This document shows, in pieces, positions 51,245-60,895 of a stretch of 64,000 nucleotides of DNA. Location: the NCBI GenBank assembly GCA_029263415.1, contig JAJCXN010000041.1:291581-355580 (forward strand). Reading direction: 5' to 3'. The notes beneath the pieces are model-generated. The model worked only from the letters and a program-made list of their open reading frames with translations. It did not search any database and was not told where the DNA came from. The translations under genes were made by a program, and so were the position numbers. The stretch is from Acidobacteriota bacterium (lineage in GTDB: Bacteria; Acidobacteriota; Thermoanaerobaculia; Multivoradales; Multivoraceae). Each line of letters opens with the position of its first letter. Within the stretch, counting starts at the first letter, position 1.

Positions 51245-53113
51245 TTACTCCAAGCCGCCTTCAACAGTCTTGATCAAGCCTGCCAACTGACGCTTGCCGT
51301 CGTCGTCGCTCGAGGCCATTAGCTTGGTCAAGAAGGCGGACAAGGTCAGGTTCTGCACCTCGGCGGAGGCATGCGACAGTCCGGTCAGGATGTCCTTGAC
51401 GTCAGAGGGCAGGTCCTTGGCGCCGCTGAAGTAGCCCTCCAGGACGTGTGAGGCCTTGCTTGAACCCCGCAGGAAGCCGTCGAACTGTTTGCCCATGGTG
51501 ATCGAGCCAGCGATGCGATCGAAGAACTCGCCGTTGCCACCGATGATGTCGATGTTGGCCTTCTCGAATGCACTGCTCAGCACCCTGGCCTGAGCCTCCG
51601 CGACCTCGCGCTGCGCCTGAATGGCCTCGCTCTCGATGGTCTTGTCCTTGTCCAAGCGAATACGGAACTCTTCGTGCTGTCGAGAGCGCTCGTCGAGCGT
51701 CGCCATGGCTCTTGCCTTGGCCTCGATGCCGGTCGCTTCGGCGGTCATCTTGGCTCGCATCGCTGTAGCCTCGGCGAGACCCTGCTTTTCGGTCGCGGTT
51801 GCGTCTTGCTCCTTGACCAAGACGTCTGCGAGTCCGGCTGCTGCGGATTCTGCCTTGGTGCCATCGGCGAGACGGATCTTGGCTTGAGCGTTTTTGTCGG
51901 CTGCTTCGAGCTCGGCCTCGGCCATGATCAACACTTGCTGTGCCTTGAACTTCGCGGCCTCTTGTTCGGCTTCAGCTGCCTTGATGTCTTTGACCAGTTT
52001 TTCTTGGGCCTCGCCCTCGGCGCGGATGATTGCTGAGTCCTTGTTGCGCTTGGCTTCCTCGATCAAGCGCAGTTCCTTGATGCGCTCTTCTTCCTCGGCA
52101 ACGGTCTTGTCGACGATGACGCGCTCGCGGACTACGTTGGCGATTTCGCGTTTCTCCACCTCAAGAGCTTTGTCTTTGTCGATCCGCTGCAGTTCGGTTT
52201 CGCGCTCTCTTGAGATCTGCTCTAAGGCGCGGTCCTTCTCAACGCGCTCGGTCTCGACAGCGATGACGCGCTCCTTGTTCTTCTGGGCAACGGCCACTTG
52301 TCGTCCGCGGTTCTCCTCTGCGATTTCGACTTCCTCTGCTGTGGTGATGCGTGCGGTCTCGGACTTGAGCAATTCTTCGGCTTGAACCTTGGCGGTCTCT
52401 GCTTCTTCACGCGCCTGCACGGTGGCGATCTCGCGCAACTGCTTCGCGAGCGCGTCTGCCTCTTGACGCTCGAGGGCATAGATGGCTTCTTGAGCCTCAA
52501 CGTCTTGTTTCTTGATCTGCTTCTTTTCGAAGTTGACGAACTCGTTGGTGCGCACGTGCTCATGCGCGGTCATCTCGGTGATCTTGCGGATGCCTTGCGC
52601 GTCGAGAATGTTGTTGCGATCAAGCGACTCGAGTGGAGTTTGCTCGAGGTAGTCGATGGCTGCATCTTCGAGGATGTAGCCGTTTAGATCACGACCAATG
52701 ACTTTGATGATTTGGTCGCGGAACTCCTCGCGCTTGGTGTAAAGGTCAACGAAGTCGAGCTGTTTGCCGACCGTCTTGAGGGCCTCTGAGAACTTCGCGG
52801 TAAACAACTGCTCGAGAGTCTGCGGGTCGGAGGCTCGCTTGCAACCGATTGACTGAGCCACGCGGATGACGTCCTCTTTCGTCTTGTTGACCCTGACAAA
52901 GAAGACAACCTTAATGTCCGCACGAATATTGTCGCCGCAAATCAGGCCGTCCACGCCACGCCGATCGATCTCGATCGCGTTGAGCGAGATATCCATGATC
53001 TCGACCCGATTGACTGCTGGTACCACCAGACGCGGTGTGAAGGAGACGTCGATCTTGCCAGGCCTGGTGACGACGAGTGCCTTGCCTTGATCAACTTTTC
53101 GATAGAACCACAT
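51245..53113 (-). CDS. SPFH/band-7 flotillin-like coiled-coil protein
   Basis: 622 aa. The protein opens directly with an SPFH domain (YRKVDQGKALVVTRPGKIDVS, then NIRADIKVVFFVRVNKTKED and LNGYILEDAAIDYLEQTPLE) to about residue 170. A very long, highly charged helical region follows (about 180-520, with recurrent EAE, KAE and REE patterns) and then a compact C-terminal domain (FDRIAGSITMGKQFDGFLRG). No N-terminal transmembrane segment is seen, so membrane contact would be through the SPFH face, a lipid or a partner. GGAG precedes the start. Flotillins form large membrane-associated assemblies; together with the downstream AAA ATPase this resembles other SPFH-ATPase partnerships, such as the HflKC cage around FtsH, though the ATPase here is soluble and has no protease. 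Confidence 0.88.
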   Translation of the reverse strand: MWFYRKVDQGKALVVTRPGKIDVSFTPRLVVPAVNRVEIMDISLNAIEIDRRGVDGLICGDNIRADIKVVFFVRVNKTKEDVIRVAQSIGCKRASDPQTLEQLFTAKFSEALKTVGKQLDFVDLYTKREEFRDQIIKVIGRDLNGYILEDAAIDYLEQTPLESLDRNNILDAQGIRKITEMTAHEHVRTNEFVNFEKKQIKKQDVEAQEAIYALERQEADALAKQLREIATVQAREEAETAKVQAEELLKSETARITTAEEVEIAEENRGRQVAVAQKNKERVIAVETERVEKDRALEQISRERETELQRIDKDKALEVEKREIANVVRERVIVDKTVAEEEERIKELRLIEEAKRNKDSAIIRAEGEAQEKLVKDIKAAEAEQEAAKFKAQQVLIMAEAELEAADKNAQAKIRLADGTKAESAAAGLADVLVKEQDATATEKQGLAEATAMRAKMTAEATGIEAKARAMATLDERSRQHEEFRIRLDKDKTIESEAIQAQREVAEAQARVLSSAFEKANIDIIGGNGEFFDRIAGSITMGKQFDGFLRGSSKASHVLEGYFSGAKDLPSDVKDILTGLSHASAEVQNLTLSAFLTKLMASSDDDGKRQLAGLIKTVEGGLE

Positions 53114-53348
53114 CGCTTGTTTCTCCTACAGAACGGACCTTGAGATTCGAATGGATGATGCCTGGCTTGAAGCCGTATCGATCCGCTCGATTTTTCGGAA
53201 GAGCTTCGGGCGCCAACTTGATGGCGCGTGAGACTGTTTGCTCTCTTACGAAGCATGGGGGGACGATATTCTCCCACAGCTTGAAAGACCACGTGCGAGA
53301 GAGATTAGACAATTCGCATGTGCCCGCAATTTCTGAAACGGAAGAACA

Positions 53349-53840
53349 ATGAATTTCTCCCCCACAGCCTTGCTCGTAGTGCTAGCGACTACGGCTGCCT
53401 CGGCCCAGGTAGCTGTCGAATTCCCTGCGGACACTGAGCGACAAGGCACGGTGTCGGTCCTCGATGAAGTGGAAGAGCGTTTTGAACAACTGGCACACAC
53501 GGCGATTGGATTGGATGTAGCGGCCTACATGCTGTTCTTCGACGCCGATCTGTTCGTGGGTCTGAATGCCGATGGCACGGTGATTCGCTCCGCACAAGAG
53601 TTCGCTGTCATCTATCGCCGTGGCGTTGCGCAGATCGAACGCTACGCAGCGCTCGACTTTGTAAAGCTGAAGCTGGTTGAGATCAGTCCTGACCTGGTAC
53701 TGCTAGCCAACGAGTATGTGGCAAAAGTTCGCCTTCGCTCCGGTGAAACGGTTGCCGCCAAGGGCGGCGGAACCCAGGTGTGGTCGAAGGCAACCGGAGA
53801 ATGGCTGTTGGTCAGCGTTTCAAGCAGCAATCCCGATTGA
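53349..53840 (+). CDS. Exported NTF2-like (DUF4440/SnoaL-type) protein
   Basis: 163 aa with a short signal peptide (TALLVVLATTAASA). The mature domain has the cone-shaped NTF2-like pattern: an N-terminal helix with EERFEQLAHTAIGLDVAAYMLFF, then DLFVGLNADGTVIRSAQEF, a central strand-rich part and the closing TQVWSKATGEWLLVSVSSS. Family members bind small molecules or act as simple isomerases and hydrolases, but no catalytic residue can be fixed here. The ATG lies close behind GGAAGAAC. It is divergent from the SPFH gene across 235 bp that show no clear promoter, and it converges with the DUF2911 gene. Confidence 0.8.
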   Translation: MNFSPTALLVVLATTAASAQVAVEFPADTERQGTVSVLDEVEERFEQLAHTAIGLDVAAYMLFFDADLFVGLNADGTVIRSAQEFAVIYRRGVAQIERYAALDFVKLKLVEISPDLVLLANEYVAKVRLRSGETVAAKGGGTQVWSKATGEWLLVSVSSSNPD

Positions 53841-53876
53841 GCGCGGTGTTGTCGGCCGCTGGCTGGTCTGAGCCCT

Positions 53877-54503
53877 TTAGGGTGCCTTGCCGACAAGAAA
53901 GGGAATCGATGCCATCTTGGTGTCCCAAAAGATGGCGAGTCTGCCTCCGCGATCGGTCATGTTGAGAAATTGCCAGGCGAGCTGGTCTTGCGAGTAGGGC
54001 AGTTGTTCTAACTTCATTTTGGTGCGGACCACATCTCGCTCCGGGCGGTAGCCATAGGCACCGAACAGTTCTTCCTTGTTGTAGTAGTCGTACTTCTTCT
54101 GAGCTCGGTAGTCAGAGAGGATGAAGATCCACTCCAAGCGGTCGAGTTGGATGAAGATGGTGTACTCACCGACGGCAATCTCGGTGCCGGCGATAACCAA
54201 CGGAATCTCGGTAGTGAAGGTGGTTGTGTAGTTGGCACCAGCACGCCACACCGGAGCGCCATCGTTGAGCGCTGGAACAAAGTCTGGCGGCCCGAACAGA
54301 TCACGTCCGCGCTTGATCGGCCTGCCGTAGTGGATTTCGATCCACTTGCCTTGCTCGTACCCTTCACGCACACCGTGGTAGCCACCGACCTGTGTGGCGG
54401 ACGCACCTTTGGGGCTGAGGGGGCGCGTTCGAGGTTGAGCGGCAACCTGAGTGGCGATGGTTGCGGCGATGGCGATCGCCAAGATCAGGGACTTGGGGCG
54501 CAT
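53877..54503 (-). CDS. Exported DUF2911 protein
   Basis: 208 aa with a cleavable signal peptide (LILAIAIAATIATQVAAQ). The DUF2911 pattern is present: IEIHYGRPIKRGRDLFG, VWRAGANYTTTFTTEIPLVI, VGEYTIFIQLDRLEWIFILS and a C-terminal strand block AIFWDTKMASIPF. Proteins of this family are periplasmic or secreted beta-rich proteins of unknown function, frequent in Bacteroidetes and Acidobacteria. It is transcribed alone toward the NTF2-like gene. Upstream, the 290-bp gap to the Asp-box gene contains no recognised element. Confidence 0.88.
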   Translation of the reverse strand: MRPKSLILAIAIAATIATQVAAQPRTRPLSPKGASATQVGGYHGVREGYEQGKWIEIHYGRPIKRGRDLFGPPDFVPALNDGAPVWRAGANYTTTFTTEIPLVIAGTEIAVGEYTIFIQLDRLEWIFILSDYRAQKKYDYYNKEELFGAYGYRPERDVVRTKMKLEQLPYSQDQLAWQFLNMTDRGGRLAIFWDTKMASIPFLVGKAP

Positions 54504-54793
54504 GCTGGACTCCGAATTAGTTCGCTTGACCCTACAACGCTACTGTGATCAGCGTTCCGAGTGGCTTTGAGCAGGTTTTTGCCGCCAGCCTGGACCCGAC
54601 GTCTGTGAGGACTTTGGTGTAGTGATGGAATGGTCTGGCAACTTGCAGCACTCGGTGAGCGTCGCCATCCCACGTTCAGCACATCACACCGGCCGAAGCC
54701 CGATTCCTGGCCGTGGTCCCTATTGGTGTACTGTCAGCGAGGCGTCGGACTTGATAGACCGACTTGGCCCTTCCAGTTGAGGAGCACAGCTTT

Positions 54794-57508
54794 ATGCCCA
54801 CCCGAACCGTATTGACTTCTTCTAGGAAACGACAAACCGGCCCGGTCCTCCTTTGCTTGATCGCGCTGTTCGTCGGAGCCGCAGCTGCGGCGGGGCAGGA
54901 GTGGACTTCGAACGGCCCGTACGGAGGTCGGATCGAAGCGTTGGCGATTGATCCGAGCGACGCTGCGACCGTCTACGCCGGCACCGACGGCGGTGGCCTT
55001 TTCAAAAGCACGAACGCTGGCGAGAACTGGACGGAAAGCAACACCGGCCTGCTGTCTCCCTTCGTCAACTCTCTTGCAATTGATCCGTTGGATTCGGAAA
55101 CACTCTACATTGGGCAGCGCGCTGGCCTCTTCAAAAGTAGCGACAGTGCGGGCAGTTGGCAGCTCGCGTCTGAAGGCCTTGCGGACAGCAGGGTCCTGGC
55201 AATCGCCGTGGACCCGCAGAACCAGGGCACGCTCTACGCCGGGCAACAGGACGATGGCGTCTTCAAGAGTGTCGATGGCGCAGCCACTTGGGTGGGCATG
55301 AGCAACGGCCTCACCAACTTGAGGGTCGAAGCCCTAGCGATCGATCCTTTGGTTCCGGGGACGTTGTACGCAGGCACCCTCGACGGCGTCTTCAAGAGTA
55401 TCGACGGCGCCCAGAACTGGGTGGCTATGAGCAACGGAATGGAGGGCTTTTCGGTGCGCTCACTTGCCATCGATGGCAGCAACCAGGGCACCCTTTATGC
55501 GGGCGCCTCGGGTAGCGTCTACAAGACGGTCGATGGCGGGGCAAACTGGGTCTTCCGTAGCGACGGGCTTGACAGTTCCCGTTCCCACGCACTGGCCGTC
55601 GATCCGCTGAGCCCTAATCGGGTCTATGCGGCCACCTTGGACGGGGTCTTCGTAACTGTGAATGGCGGCGTCGAGTGGACCTCAATGAACGACGGCCTGC
55701 TGGCAACCACGATCCTCTCGCTGGCGGTGGATCCGTTTAGACCAGGAAAGGTCTACGTTGGCACCGACGTCAGTGGCGTGTTCAAGAGCGAGGACAGCGC
55801 AGGTGGCTGGACTGACAAGAACTTGGGTCTCACCAACGCCAACATCAGCGAGATCTCGATTGATTCAAGTGACACGAACACAGTCTACGCCGGCGGCGTG
55901 GTCGGCGTATTCAAGAGCGTCGATGGCACGGCCACCTGGCAACAGAAGAACAGCGGCCTTGCCGAGGCTCACATTCTCTCGCTGACCGTTGACCGTGCGA
56001 ATCCGGACACTTTGTACGCCGGCACCTTGAGTAGCGGCGGACTGTACAAGAGCACCGATGGGGCTGAGAGCTGGGTCCGAATGAACAACGGGATTGAGAG
56101 CGTGCTTGTCTCTGAGTTCGCGGTCGACCCGTTCGACTCTTCGACGCTCTACCTCGGCGGCGCCAACGGTGGCGGACTGTACAAGAGTACCGACGGTGGG
56201 GTTAACTGGACACCGGTGAACCAAGGGCTCGACGATCCCGACGTGCAAGCATTGGCATTCGATCCCGTGACTCCGGACCTGCTCTACGCCGGCACCTCAA
56301 ACGGCGTATTCAAGAGTGCCGACGGCGCTCAGAGCTGGGTCGCTATCAACGACGGAATCGGCAACGACTACATCGCTGCCTTGATCATTGATCCCAAAGA
56401 CCCTCAGACGCTCTACGCTGGCGGGTTCGGCGTGCACAAGAGCGTCGACGGCGGCGCAAGCTGGACGGCTATGTCGGCCGGGCTCGACGATCCGTTCGTC
56501 AACGCGCTTACGATCGATCCCACCACCCCGCGCACGCTCTACGCTGGCACCTCGAGTGGCGTGTTCAAGGGAACAAATGGGGCGAGCAGCTGGCGGCCGA
56601 TAGGCCCTGAAGGTGGAGTCGTCCGCACACTGGCGATCGACCCCAGCAAGCCGACCAGACTCTACGCCGGAACGACATCGGGTGTCTTTACGCACGAAAG
56701 TGCGTGCGTTGCTGGTGATGAGGTCCTGTGTCTCGCCAAACAGCGATTCCGGGTCGAGGTTGACTTCTCCGACTTTGATGGCGGTGTCGGACGAGGACGG
56801 GTCACGCCCGCCGTCGCAGACGACTCCGGCATCTTCTACTTCTTTTCTCCCGACAACTGGGAACTCATGGTCAAGGTGCTCGACGGCTGTGGGGTGAACG
56901 ACCGATTCTGGGTGTTCGGGTCCGCGACGACCAATGTCGAGTACACGATGACCGTCACCGACACCGAGACGCTCGAGACCAGGAGCTATCACAACGAGCT
57001 CGGCGTGAGCTCGCCGGCAATCACCGACACGTCCGCGTTCGCAACGTGCCCGAGCGGTCGAAGTCAGGCTTCAGGGACGGAACCGAACCGGTCCCGTAGT
57101 CGTGTCTCGGTTGGCGATCCTGCTCAAGCGGCAGTGGCCGGGACCGCGACAGGGGCCTGCACCGAGGACACCGAAACGGCGTGTGTCAACCAGGACCGCT
57201 TTCGCACATCGGTGACCTGGATGGACCGGGAAGGGAACGAAGGGACCGGCAAGCTGGTGCCATTTCGTACCGAGGAGTCGATCGTTTTCTACTTCTTTCA
57301 CGCCGACAACTGGGAGCTGCTCGTCAAGGTGCTCAACGGTTGTGGCTACAACAATCGATATTGGGTGTTCGCCGCCGCGAGTACAGATGTGGAGTACCTT
57401 CTGACCGTCACCGACACCGTCACGAACAGCGCCCGTTCCTACCTGAACCCACTCGGGGTGGCGTCTCGCGCCATTACAGACACCTCGGCATTCGCGACTT
57501 GTCCCTAG
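54794..57508 (+). CDS. Secreted Asp-box (BNR/sortilin-like) protein with 14 repeats and duplicated C-terminal module
   Basis: About 904 aa from the ATG at 54794, which has GAGGAG about ten bases upstream. A signal peptide (VLLCLIALFVGAAAAAG) is followed by 14 units of about 44 residues with the pattern TLYAGT..GVFKS.DGG..W, i.e. Asp boxes. Fourteen units would make two seven-bladed propellers. The C-terminus has two copies of a roughly 110-residue module (LCLAKQRFRVEVDFSDFDG... and TACVNQDRFRTSVTWMDRE..., each closing TDTSAFATCP) with conserved cysteines. Such modules are frequent in secreted Acidobacteria-type proteins. A surface-binding or glycan-binding role is plausible; the catalytic residues of sialidases are not evident. 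Confidence 0.88.
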   Translation: MPTRTVLTSSRKRQTGPVLLCLIALFVGAAAAAGQEWTSNGPYGGRIEALAIDPSDAATVYAGTDGGGLFKSTNAGENWTESNTGLLSPFVNSLAIDPLDSETLYIGQRAGLFKSSDSAGSWQLASEGLADSRVLAIAVDPQNQGTLYAGQQDDGVFKSVDGAATWVGMSNGLTNLRVEALAIDPLVPGTLYAGTLDGVFKSIDGAQNWVAMSNGMEGFSVRSLAIDGSNQGTLYAGASGSVYKTVDGGANWVFRSDGLDSSRSHALAVDPLSPNRVYAATLDGVFVTVNGGVEWTSMNDGLLATTILSLAVDPFRPGKVYVGTDVSGVFKSEDSAGGWTDKNLGLTNANISEISIDSSDTNTVYAGGVVGVFKSVDGTATWQQKNSGLAEAHILSLTVDRANPDTLYAGTLSSGGLYKSTDGAESWVRMNNGIESVLVSEFAVDPFDSSTLYLGGANGGGLYKSTDGGVNWTPVNQGLDDPDVQALAFDPVTPDLLYAGTSNGVFKSADGAQSWVAINDGIGNDYIAALIIDPKDPQTLYAGGFGVHKSVDGGASWTAMSAGLDDPFVNALTIDPTTPRTLYAGTSSGVFKGTNGASSWRPIGPEGGVVRTLAIDPSKPTRLYAGTTSGVFTHESACVAGDEVLCLAKQRFRVEVDFSDFDGGVGRGRVTPAVADDSGIFYFFSPDNWELMVKVLDGCGVNDRFWVFGSATTNVEYTMTVTDTETLETRSYHNELGVSSPAITDTSAFATCPSGRSQASGTEPNRSRSRVSVGDPAQAAVAGTATGACTEDTETACVNQDRFRTSVTWMDREGNEGTGKLVPFRTEESIVFYFFHADNWELLVKVLNGCGYNNRYWVFAAASTDVEYLLTVTDTVTNSARSYLNPLGVASRAITDTSAFATCP

Positions 57509-57564
57509 CCTGGCAAGATGCCGATCTGGCTCCAAACGTCTCGGTCCCATGACTGGAAACCGCG

Positions 57565-57584
57565 CTTCGGGGTTCGCCCCAGAG
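57565..57584. terminator. Stem-loop between convergent genes
   Basis: GGGG, TTCG tetraloop, CCCC (57569-57580), extended imperfectly by CTT/GAG outside. It sits 60 bases after the Asp-box gene and just before the end of the ABC permease gene on the other strand. A short TTT follows on the plus side. Confidence 0.45.
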
Positions 57585-57589
57585 TTTGC

Positions 57590-60274
57590 CTAGCTTCCTC
57601 TTAAGGCAATCGAAGCACTGGTCTTCGAAGCGCGCCACGCCGGGACCAGCCCCGCCAAGGCGGCGACCGTCAACAGCAGCACGGCTACTGCTCCAAAGGT
57701 CGCTGGGTCTTGCGCGTCGATGCCAAACAGGAGCGAGCCGATGACCTTCGAGACCCCGAAGGAAAGCGCGGCACTTGCTGCGACGCCTGCGCCAGCCAGG
57801 AGTAGGGTCCGCCCCAAGACCCGGCGTCTGATGCTGCTGTTGGACTCACCCAGTGCCATCCGAATTCCGATCTCGTGGGTTCGTTCCGAGACGGTGTAGG
57901 AGAGCACCCCGTAGATGCCTAGTGCGGCCAGTAGCAGAGCGGTTGCCGCAAACGCCGCGAGCAGCCACAGGGTGAACCTGCGGGGTGATGTGGATCGACC
58001 GACGACTGCGTCAAGAGCACGCACGTCGTTGGTGGGCATATTGGGGTCAATGCTGCGGATGGCCGCAGCCACTGGGCCTTGGATTGCCTCCAGCGGTAGG
58101 TCGGACCGTACAACCAGATCGAGAGTGTTGAAGTTGCCGCTCTGAGAGATTGGCAGGTAGAGCTCCTTGCCCGACTCCTTCTCTGCGCCGACGTGTCTAA
58201 CATCTGCAACAACTCCGATGATCCTCACTTCATCGCCCGTATTCAGAGCTTGTCCGACAGCGCTTTCGCCCGGGAACAGTTCTTTAGCAGCGCTTTCATT
58301 GATGATGGTGACGCGCTGTGTGTCGAGAAGGTCCGCTGTGCTGAAGTTGCGGCCGGAGAGGATCGGAATCCCCATGGTTTCCAAGTAGTTTCTGTCGACG
58401 ATATGGGGATAGAAGCTGGGCGTCTCACCGTCGTCATAGATGCGCCCCGGAACACCGATGCCCCACTGACGGTTGATGCCGAGCGGGATGGCGTCGGTCA
58501 TGGCGACGGCTGTGACCCCCGGAACAGCGCTGACCGTCTCTTGAATCTCTTGGTAGAAGTTGATCCGGGCTTGATCGTCGTCGAAGTTGCGGTCGGTCGA
58601 GATCAGCCATGCGGCGGTCTCGCTGGGTTCAAAGCCGAGATCGACGTCGAGGACTTTGGTGAAGCTCTGTAGAAGCAAACCACCGACGACCAACAGCGCG
58701 CAGGCCAGAGCGACCTCCGTGATCACCAGCGTCTCGCGCAACCAGCGACTGCGTTTGCCCGTGCTCGATGTTCGACCAGCTCCGCGCAAAGCGGTCGAAC
58801 CACCTGCCATCGACGCCTGGAACGCTGGCAGCATGCCGACCGCGAGGCCCGAGACTAACGCCACCAAGCAAGTGAACAGGAGTGCCTGGCCGTCGACTCG
58901 AGCACCGCTCAGAAGCGGAATGGTGATCGCGGTACTGCTGGCGATAGAGCGCGTGATGAATGTCGCGAGACCAACACCCACCAATGCGCCGGCGCTCGCT
59001 AGCAACAGGCTCTCGATGAGCATCTGCCGGAGCAAACGACCGCGAGGCGCGCCGAGTGCACTGCGTAGGAACATCTCTTTGCGGCGGTTCAGCCCCTTCG
59101 ATAGGAGCAGGCTCGACAGGTTGACGCAGACGATCAGCATGACTGCGGCAGAAGCCCCGAAGAGCAGCAGCAGCGCTTGTCTGTGAGAGCCAGAGATCTG
59201 CTGCCTGATCGGGGTGACGACAGCGCCGAGACCCCATCGATCGGGCTCCGCTTGTTCGAGATTCTCGATCACCGTTTCTAGCTCGGCCTGCGCGTTGGCG
59301 ACGGTTGCATCCGGCGCGAGCCGGCCGATCATGGCGAGGGTGTTGCCCCACTGGTCGGAGTCGTCGTTAATGGGAAAAGTGGTCAACAGGTCCACACGCG
59401 AGTTGGGCGTGAAGGTGGAGGAGAAGTCAAACGACGACGGCAGAACCCCGATGACCGTGCTGGGCGCTCCGTTGAGCGTGATGCTCTGGCCGACGATGTT
59501 TTCATCGGCTGCGAACCGTTGTCGCCACAACGCGTGGGAGAGAATGATCGTTGAGTGGTTCCACAACGCGCCCTCTTGTTCGGTGAAGCTGCGTCCCTTG
59601 AATGGCTCGATACCTAGAACGTCGAGGAAGTTGTGCGCCACGCCAACGCCCGCCAACCGCTCCGGTGCGCCGTCGCCAAGCAGGGTGTAGCTGCGCTGTT
59701 CGAAGAAGGCGTCGTACCCGGTGAGTCCTTCGAATGATGTGGCCAGTTTGCGAAAGTCGCGCAGGTTGCTGGAGCGCGAGGTGACCGCTGAGCGACCGCC
59801 GTCGCCATCGTTGGCGATCCAGACTAAGCGGCTTTCGTCCTCGAACGGCAGAGGTTTGACCAACAAAGGACTCATGACGCTGAATACCGCCGTCGTGGCG
59901 CCCACACCGATACCGATAATGAGGGTGGCAAAGACGACCAACCCCAGGTCCTTGCGCACAGCGTTGAAGGCGTACGCCGCGTCTTGGATCAGTCCGCGTG
60001 GTGTGATTGCTTCGATCATCGTTCCTACCTCTGAAGTTTTGGGCACGGCGCCCGTGATGCGTGACTGAACTCGTTGATACAAAGCGCTGGCGATCAGAGC
60101 GGTCGCCTGCCGCCAGTACCAGCCTCGGGCCTCAGCACTGCCTTCGCGATTGGCGAGCGCGTAGAAGTCCTCGAGCAGATCGCCGAGAATTGCCGACCCC
60201 GAAGGGTCCATCGACAAGGCCCTTGCCAGCCAACGCTGTGGCGCGGCGGGGGGTTCTACCCAGCGCTCGTTCAC
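57590..60274 (-). CDS. MacB/FtsX-type ABC permease with duplicated permease halves (ADOP-like)
   Basis: 894 aa. A soluble N-terminal stretch of about 70 residues (RWLARALSMDPSGSAILGDLLEDFYALA) is typical of the Acidobacteria-type duplicated orphan permeases. Two MacB-periplasmic-domain/FtsX repeats follow. Each has a leading helix (LVVFATLIIGIGVGATTAVFSV in the first), a large extracytoplasmic domain and three more helices; the signatures are GAPRGRLLRQML in the first half and RTHEIGIRMALGESNSSIRRRVL in the second. No ATPase gene is adjacent, hence orphan. It overlaps the PadR gene by four bases. It probably acts in export or envelope signalling with an ATPase encoded elsewhere. Confidence 0.92.
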   Translation of the reverse strand: MNERWVEPPAAPQRWLARALSMDPSGSAILGDLLEDFYALANREGSAEARGWYWRQATALIASALYQRVQSRITGAVPKTSEVGTMIEAITPRGLIQDAAYAFNAVRKDLGLVVFATLIIGIGVGATTAVFSVMSPLLVKPLPFEDESRLVWIANDGDGGRSAVTSRSSNLRDFRKLATSFEGLTGYDAFFEQRSYTLLGDGAPERLAGVGVAHNFLDVLGIEPFKGRSFTEQEGALWNHSTIILSHALWRQRFAADENIVGQSITLNGAPSTVIGVLPSSFDFSSTFTPNSRVDLLTTFPINDDSDQWGNTLAMIGRLAPDATVANAQAELETVIENLEQAEPDRWGLGAVVTPIRQQISGSHRQALLLLFGASAAVMLIVCVNLSSLLLSKGLNRRKEMFLRSALGAPRGRLLRQMLIESLLLASAGALVGVGLATFITRSIASSTAITIPLLSGARVDGQALLFTCLVALVSGLAVGMLPAFQASMAGGSTALRGAGRTSSTGKRSRWLRETLVITEVALACALLVVGGLLLQSFTKVLDVDLGFEPSETAAWLISTDRNFDDDQARINFYQEIQETVSAVPGVTAVAMTDAIPLGINRQWGIGVPGRIYDDGETPSFYPHIVDRNYLETMGIPILSGRNFSTADLLDTQRVTIINESAAKELFPGESAVGQALNTGDEVRIIGVVADVRHVGAEKESGKELYLPISQSGNFNTLDLVVRSDLPLEAIQGPVAAAIRSIDPNMPTNDVRALDAVVGRSTSPRRFTLWLLAAFAATALLLAALGIYGVLSYTVSERTHEIGIRMALGESNSSIRRRVLGRTLLLAGAGVAASAALSFGVSKVIGSLLFGIDAQDPATFGAVAVLLLTVAALAGLVPAWRASKTSASIALRGS

Positions 60275-60600
60275 CGGTCGCTACCTGCGACTGAGTCGAG
60301 ACCGTCAAAGAAGCGCAACAGGATCGACTGCTGCTGTTGAGCTGCGGCTAGGCCTGTTTGGGTGATCTTGAGGCGACGAGTGGGGTGGCCGCCGCGCTCG
60401 GGGATCTGGCTCGCTTCCAGTTCCCACGACACCAGGCCTTTCTTCTCGAGGCGATCCAGTGTGCGGTAGAGGGCGCCGCGCGTGACCGTTCGATTTGCGT
60501 TCTCTTCTAGGTCTTCACGGACTTTGTTGGCGTAAGGCTGCTTGCTCTGCCTGAGAATGCTGAGCAGGACCAGGAGTTCGAATTCGCCAATCTTGAGCAC
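60271..60600 (-). CDS. PadR-family transcriptional regulator
   Basis: 109-aa winged-helix regulator. The pattern IGEFELLVLLSILRQSKQPYANKVREDL, TRGALYRTLDRLEKKGLVSWE and GGHPTRRLKITQTGLAAAQ is diagnostic of short PadR proteins. It overlaps the downstream permease gene by four bases (ATGA); this PadR-permease pairing is recurrent and suggests that the regulator controls the transporter and its own expression, usually as a ligand-released repressor. No clear operator palindrome is visible directly upstream, where the region passes into REP-like repeats. Confidence 0.93.
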   Translation of the reverse strand: MLKIGEFELLVLLSILRQSKQPYANKVREDLEENANRTVTRGALYRTLDRLEKKGLVSWELEASQIPERGGHPTRRLKITQTGLAAAQQQQSILLRFFDGLDSVAGSDR

Positions 60601-60710
60601 GGGTGCGTCACCTTTGGGTGGGGAAGTGAGGGGACTTCAGTCGATGTATACAAAGTATTCTACGGATTGGGCAGGAAAGGTTGCGCACGGAGCCCGTACT
60701 TTTCTGCGGC

Positions 60711-60731
60711 GGTGCGAAGCCTCCCGTGGGA
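60711..60731 (+). repeat. REP-like repeat copy 1
   Basis: GGTGCGAAGCCTCCCGTGGG followed by A. It is identical over 20 bp to copies at 60775 and 63161, and lies in the gap after the PadR gene. The inner TCCC/GGGA arms can form a small hairpin. Confidence 0.85.
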
Positions 60732-60774
60732 TAGGCGAGAGCGCCCAGCACGAGCTCGTTGTGCTCCTTCGCCG

Positions 60775-60795
60775 GGTGCGAAGCCTCCCGTGGGA
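60775..60795 (+). repeat. REP-like repeat copy 2
   Basis: Same 21 bases as copy 1, 64 bp downstream and in the same orientation. Here the flanking base extends the hairpin to CTCCC-GT-GGGAG. Confidence 0.85.
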
Positions 60796-60895
60796 GATGA
60801 AGAAGTAGCCTGCTTGGAATGTTCGAGGGGTGACCAGGTAGAGCCGGCCACCCAGGATGCGTCGGAGTATTCTTCCCATGTCTCAATAGACGCGG

